DNA of 64,000 nt, taken from contig NZ_JAUALB010000001.1 of NCBI RefSeq assembly GCF_030345795.1, forward strand, positions 2,653,501 to 2,717,500. Reading direction: 5' to 3'. Of the stretch, positions 56,957-64,000 are shown piece by piece. Each line of letters opens with the position of its first letter. The stretch's first letter is position 1. The translations under genes were made by a program, and so were the position numbers. This stretch comes from Micromonospora sp. WMMA1363. Its GTDB lineage: Bacteria > Actinomycetota > Actinomycetes > Mycobacteriales > Micromonosporaceae. The notes under the pieces are model-generated. The model was not told the DNA's origin. It did not search any database and saw only the letters and a program-made list of their open reading frames with translations.

Positions 56957-59571
56957 GAGGGCAACACCTTCAGAGCGGCGTCGATCCGCGCCAGGTCGGC
57001 CTCGGCCGTAGCCAGCCGGTCCCGGATCTTCTGGACCACCGGCTCCGGTGCCTTGCCGACGAACGACGGGTTGTCGAGCTTCGCGCGGGCCTGCGCGGTC
57101 TCCCGCTCGGCCGCGGCGCGGTCCTTGGTCAGCCGGGCCCGCTCGGCGGCCACGTCGATCGACCCGCGGGTGTCCAGGGCGACGCTCACCTCGCCGGGCA
57201 TGGCGAGGGTGGCGCTGGCGTGGAAGTCGCCGCCGGCCTCGTCGAGGCGGACCAGTGACCGGATCAGCGGCTCGTGCCCGGCGATGCCGGCGCCGGCCAG
57301 CCCGGCGAGTCGGGCGACGACCCGCTGCGTCGGACGTAGCCCCTGGTCGGAGCGGAACCGGCGGATCTCGGTGACCACTCGCTGGACAGTGGCGATCTCC
57401 GTCTCGGCAGCGTCGTCCACCAGCATCCGGTCGCCCACCGGCCAGGCGGCGGTCATGACCGTCTCGCCGCCGGTCAACGCGGTCCACAACTCCTCGGTGA
57501 CGAATGGGATCACCGGGTGCAGCAGCCGCAGCAGCTGGTCGAGGACATGCCCGAGGACACGTCGGGTGGCGTCGGCGGCGGGGCCGCCGGCCGCCAGCAC
57601 CGGCTTGCTGAGTTCCACATACCAGTCACAGACATCGTCCCACGCGAAGTGGTAGAGCAGGTCGCAGACCTTCGCGAACTCGTACGCCTCGAACTGCTCG
57701 TCCACCTCGGCGGTGACGTGCGCGAGGCGGGACAGAATCCAGCGGTCGACGGTCGACAGCTCACCGGTGGCCGGCAGCGGGCCCCCGGTATGGGCGCCGT
57801 TCATCAGCGCGAACCGGGTGGCGTTCCACAGCTTGTTACAAAAGTTGCGGGAGCCCTGGCACCACTCCTCGCTGACCGGCACGTCACCGCCGGGATTCGC
57901 GCCCCGCGCCAGGGTGAAGCGGGTGGCGTCGGCGCCGAAACGATCGATCCAATCCAGCGGGTCGACAACGTTGCCGAACGACTTCGACATCTTCTTGCCG
58001 TGCTCGTCACGCACCATGCCGTGCAGGGCCACCACGTCGAACGGCGGCCGGCCGGCCATCGCGTACACGCCGAACATCATCATCCGGGCGACCCAGAAGA
58101 AGAGGATGTCGTACCCGGTGACGAGCACACTGGTCGGATAGAACTTCGCGAGGTCCGGCGTGCGCTCCGGCCAACCGAGGGTGGAGAACGGCCACAAACC
58201 GCTGGAGAACCAGGTGTCCAAGACGTCCTCGTCCTGGCGCCAGCCCTCGCCGGTCGGCGGCGTCTCGTCCGGGCCAACGCACACGACTTCGCCGTCCGGC
58301 CCGTACCAGACCGGAATGCGGTGCCCCCACCACAGCTGACGGGAGATGCACCAGTCGTGCATGTTGTCGACCCAGGCGAAGTACCGCTTGGCCAGCTCCG
58401 CCGGCTCGATCTTCACCCGCCCGTCGCGGACCGCGTCGCCGGCGGCCTTCGCCAGCGGCGAGGTGTTGACGAACCACTGCAACGACAGCCGAGGCTCCAC
58501 CGTCGTACGGCAACGCGAGCAGTGCCCCACCGCATGCACGTACGGCCGCTTCTCGGCCACGACCCGGCCCTGCTCGCGCAGTGCGGCGACGATGGCCGGG
58601 CGCGCCTCGAACCGGTCCAGCCCCTGGAACGGACCGTGCGCGGTGATGACACCCCGCTCATCCATGACGGTGAGCGAAGGCAAGTGGTGCCGCTGGCCGA
58701 TCTCGAAGTCGTTGGGGTCGTGCGCCGGCGTCACCTTCACCATTCCGGTACCGAATGCCGGGTCGACGTGCTCGTCCCCCACGATCGGTATCCGCCGCCC
58801 GGTCAGCGGCAGCTCGACCTCGGTGCCGATGAGGTGCCGATACCGCTCGTCGTCGGGGTGCACCGCCACCGCGGTGTCGCCGAGCATCGTCTCCGCCCGG
58901 GTGGTGGCCACCACCACCTCGTCGGTGTACCGGATCGAGATCAGTTCACCGTCGTCGTCGGTGTGCTCCACCTCGATGTCGGAGAGCGCGGTCAGGCACC
59001 GTGGGCACCAGTTGATGATCCGCTCGGCCCGGTAGATCAGGCCGTCGTCGTACAGCTTCTTGAACATGGTCTGCACGGCGCGGGACAGACCCTCGTCCAT
59101 GGTGAAGCGCTCGCGGTCCCAGTCCACCGAGTCACCGAGTCGGCGCATCTGGCCGAGAATCGCACCGCCGGACTCGGACTTCCACCGCCACACCCGCTCG
59201 ACGAACGCCTCCCGACCCAGATCGTGCCGGGAGAGTTCCTGTGCGGCCAGTTGCCGCTCCACCACGTTCTGGGTGGCGATGCCGGCGTGGTCCATGCCGG
59301 GTAACCACAGCGCCTCATAGCCCTGCATGCGCTTACGTCGGACGAGGGCATCCTGCACCGTGTGATCCAGGGCATGCCCCATGTGCAGGGAGCCGGTCAC
59401 GTTCGGCGGCGGGATGACGATGGTGAACGGCGGCTTGTCGCTGTCCGCCGAGGCGCGGAAGTGACCGCCGGCTACCCACTGCTCATACCGTCGCTGCTCT
59501 ACCTCGCCGGGCTGGTACTGGCCGGCAAGCGTCGGGGCGTCGGGGCGTCGGGCATCCAGTCTCTCGGTCAC
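56953..59571 (-). CDS. valS: Valyl-tRNA synthetase
   Basis: Class I synthetase of 872 residues. The first motif is H-M-G-H (in [14 protein letters not shown]) and the second K-M-S-K-S. The editing domain with [10 protein letters not shown], the anticodon-binding domain and the C-terminal coiled-coil arm (about 805-872) are present. GTG start at 59571. No T-box was seen in the 69-base gap to the divergent gene at 59641. Confidence 0.98.
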   Translation of the reverse strand: MTERLDARRPDAPTLAGQYQPGEVEQRRYEQWVAGGHFRASADSDKPPFTIVIPPPNVTGSLHMGHALDHTVQDALVRRKRMQGYEALWLPGMDHAGIATQNVVERQLAAQELSRHDLGREAFVERVWRWKSESGGAILGQMRRLGDSVDWDRERFTMDEGLSRAVQTMFKKLYDDGLIYRAERIINWCPRCLTALSDIEVEHTDDDGELISIRYTDEVVVATTRAETMLGDTAVAVHPDDERYRHLIGTEVELPLTGRRIPIVGDEHVDPAFGTGMVKVTPAHDPNDFEIGQRHHLPSLTVMDERGVITAHGPFQGLDRFEARPAIVAALREQGRVVAEKRPYVHAVGHCSRCRTTVEPRLSLQWFVNTSPLAKAAGDAVRDGRVKIEPAELAKRYFAWVDNMHDWCISRQLWWGHRIPVWYGPDGEVVCVGPDETPPTGEGWRQDEDVLDTWFSSGLWPFSTLGWPERTPDLAKFYPTSVLVTGYDILFFWVARMMMFGVYAMAGRPPFDVVALHGMVRDEHGKKMSKSFGNVVDPLDWIDRFGADATRFTLARGANPGGDVPVSEEWCQGSRNFCNKLWNATRFALMNGAHTGGPLPATGELSTVDRWILSRLAHVTAEVDEQFEAYEFAKVCDLLYHFAWDDVCDWYVELSKPVLAAGGPAADATRRVLGHVLDQLLRLLHPVIPFVTEELWTALTGGETVMTAAWPVGDRMLVDDAAETEIATVQRVVTEIRRFRSDQGLRPTQRVVARLAGLAGAGIAGHEPLIRSLVRLDEAGGDFHASATLAMPGEVSVALDTRGSIDVAAERARLTKDRAAAERETAQARAKLDNPSFVGKAPEPVVQKIRDRLATAEADLARIDAALKVLPS

Positions 59572-59640
59572 CCTGAGAGTCTACGGAGGGCTTCCGTGGT
59601 CCCGACGTGCGCCACCGGCGCTTCGCGTACGGTGTCGTTT

Positions 59641-60324
59641 ATGTCCGACGCACATCTCACCGAGCATCCGGTCGACGGCGCACCCGAGCCGGTCGATTTG
59701 GTCGACGAGCCGATCTCGCTCGGCACCGGTGATCAGGAGGCGACCCCCGAGCGGCGCGCGTCGCGGGCCCGTCGGCGGCGGGTGGCCTGGCTGCTCGCCG
59801 CCGCCGTGGGGCTCGCCGGTATCGGTGCGCTCGGCAGCACGGGCTGGCGGATCGTTCAGCAGAAGGACGCTGAGATCGCCACCCCGTATCGGGTGGCCGG
59901 GCTCACCCGCGACGACAGCGAGGGAGCCCGCAGCACCTCGGACTACCTGCGCAGCGGGCTCGCTGCCAACGTCGAGCTGGAACGTAGCTTCGGCACCGTC
60001 TACCGGGACCCCGCGAATGAGCACCGGTCGGTGCTCGTCTTCGGCGGCACAACCCTGCTCTGGCAGCCCGAGCGCGACCTGGACAGCCTCTTCGAGCTGA
60101 TGAACGACGAGACCGGTGCCGTCACCGGCCTGCGTGACCTTCCTCCCGGCCGGCTCGGCGGAGTGCTGAAGTGCGGGACCACCGACGGCGAGGGCGGAGA
60201 CTTCGCCGTCTGCGGCTGGGCCGACCACGGCAGCGTCGTCATGGCGATGTTCCCCGACCGCTCTGTCGACGATGCGGGCAGCCTCCTGCGCGACCTGCGC
60301 GGGGAGATGCAGAGCCGCATCTAG
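59641..60324 (+). CDS. Single-pass membrane protein, paralogue of the 43617 protein
   Basis: Protein of 227 residues, function unknown. An acidic cytoplasmic N-terminus (1-40) is followed by a basic stretch, one membrane helix (about 50-70, V-A-W-L-L-A-A-A-V-G-L-A-G) and an extracytoplasmic domain. That domain contains L-V-F-G-G-T, L-K-C-G, F-A-V-C-G-W-A-D-H-G-S and S-V-D-D-A-G-S-L-L-R-D-L-R, matching in order the C-terminus of the protein encoded at 43617-45137. The ATG at 59641 has no ribosome binding site; tacggt ends seven bases upstream and could be a -10 box of a leaderless transcript. Confidence 0.85.
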   Translation: MSDAHLTEHPVDGAPEPVDLVDEPISLGTGDQEATPERRASRARRRRVAWLLAAAVGLAGIGALGSTGWRIVQQKDAEIATPYRVAGLTRDDSEGARSTSDYLRSGLAANVELERSFGTVYRDPANEHRSVLVFGGTTLLWQPERDLDSLFELMNDETGAVTGLRDLPPGRLGGVLKCGTTDGEGGDFAVCGWADHGSVVMAMFPDRSVDDAGSLLRDLRGEMQSRI

Positions 60325-60566
60325 GGCGCTCGCCGAGGCGGGCCGGCCGGGTCCGCGCCCAGCCGATCCGAACCAAGACCAACCCACGCAGCGCGGGCCA
60401 AGCCGGTCTACTCTCGTTGTCCGCACGATGCCAACGGTGCGTCGTCGGGGACCGACTCCGCTGGCGGGTAGTCAAGGAGTCGATATTCTGGTCCCGTTGC
60501 GGGCGGCGCGTACGAATAGCCCGACAACCCAGCCTGCGGACGCGATCCAGTATGGGCCCGGAAACG

Positions 60567-60600
60567 CGTTCAGGGCCACCCATACGGGTGGCCCTGAACG
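60567..60600 (-). terminator. rRNA operon terminator
   Basis: Fifteen-base perfect arms (60567-60581 and 60586-60600) with a 4-base loop lie about 10 bases past the 5S 3' end on the minus strand, followed by a short CGTTT. Confidence 0.92.
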
Positions 60601-60608
60601 GAAAGATT

Positions 60609-60727
60609 GTCCGGCGGTGTCCTACTCTCCCACACCCTCCCAGGTGCAGTACCATCGGCGCTGGAGGGCTTAGCTTCCGGGTTCGGAATGTAACCGGGCG
60701 TTTCCCCTCCGCCATGACCGCCGTAAC
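60609..60727 (-). rRNA. rrf: 5S ribosomal RNA
   Basis: The minus strand reads GTTACGGCGGTCATGGC at the 5' end, then CCGAACCCGGAAGCTAAGCC (loop B/C region) and GATGGTACTGC, and ends ACCGCCGGAC. The termini pair as helix I. Length about 119 bases. It follows the 23S gene after a 96-base spacer. The exact ends may differ by one to three bases. Confidence 0.95.
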
Positions 60728-60823
60728 TCTATCGACATATCAAACAACACGAACCAGCCAGTTCCCACCAGCGGGCGTTGTTCGTTTGTCCAGAGTTGCA
60801 CAGTGGACGCGTAGCAGCTTTGT

Positions 60824-63937
<3,114 letters not shown>

Positions 63938-64000
63938 ACAAAGATGCTCGCGTCCACTGTGCAATTCTCAACAAACGACCAACCCACAACCCACAGCCCC
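63938..64000 (-). other. 16S-23S spacer (partial) with 23S processing stem
   Basis: The bases before the 23S gene (63931-63964 and, less perfectly, to 63978) are complementary to those after it (60831-60796, to 60783). Together they form a stem of more than 30 pairs that loops out 23S rRNA, the usual RNase III substrate. No tRNA gene lies in the visible spacer. The 16S gene should start beyond the window. Confidence 0.85.

Noticed and set aside
59572..59640. T-box or other leader upstream of valS
   Set aside because: Only 69 bases separate the divergent starts and no T-box core sequence is present.

Overview
The window is chromosomal DNA from a high-GC actinobacterium. Gene content and order point to Micromonosporaceae (Micromonospora/Salinispora type). 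Evidence: strongly GC-biased third codon positions, many GTG starts, the actinobacterial run hrcA-dnaJ-rsmE-HIT-phoH-ybeY-CBS protein-era, DUF397/DUF4233/DUF4383 genes, an actinobacterial T-box leader on ileS, and a 23S rRNA with the extra stem typical of high-GC Gram-positives. The family assignment is inference; no database was searched.

Layout. 0-2 kb: a DUF4097 lipoprotein facing a membrane acyltransferase. 2.3-11.8 kb (all minus): heat-shock repressor hrcA with its CIRCE operator, dnaJ, rsmE, a HIT protein, a serine hydrolase that interrupts the usual order, phoH, ybeY, a CBS-domain membrane protein, a degenerate cytidine-deaminase-like protein and era. 11.9-21.8 kb: DUF4870 protein, hemW, crotonase, a lytic-transglycosylase-like protein, MOSC protein, GlsB, lepA, DUF4240, a phosphotransferase and rpsT. 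21.9-29.8 kb (minus): small membrane protein, holA, comEC, comEA, DegV, histidine phosphatase, rsfS, nadD. 30-34.9 kb: pepN and small accessory genes. 35-43.3 kb (minus): rne, rplU, rpmA, obgE and the paired radical-SAM genes TIGR03960/TIGR03936. 43.6-53.7 kb: a proline-rich membrane protein, an iron-sulfur photolyase, plsC-like acyltransferase, ileS with a T-box leader, a PhoD-like phosphatase and ndk. 53.9-60.3 kb: a membrane-anchored VOC protein, DUF4233, folC, valS and a second small membrane protein. 60.6-64 kb: 5S and 23S rRNA on the minus strand; the 16S gene would lie beyond the right edge.

How the genes work together. Most of the window is translation and ribosome biogenesis (era, ybeY, rsfS, obgE, lepA, rsmE, rne, S20, L21, L27, IleS, ValS, rRNA). 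Around it sit chaperone control (HrcA/DnaJ), DNA uptake and replication (ComEA/ComEC/HolA), cofactors (HemW, NadD, FolC) and nucleotides (Ndk). Many neighbours overlap by 4 bases (ATGA/GTGA), which indicates translational coupling.

No mobile element, CRISPR array, biosynthetic cluster or tRNA gene was seen. The most unusual points are: a conserved gene that appears to start at ATC behind a good ribosome binding site (41301, minus); two paralogous, apparently unnamed extracytoplasmic domains (C-termini of the genes at 43617 and 59641); the translational T-box on ileS; and several strong palindromes and tandem repeats between genes.
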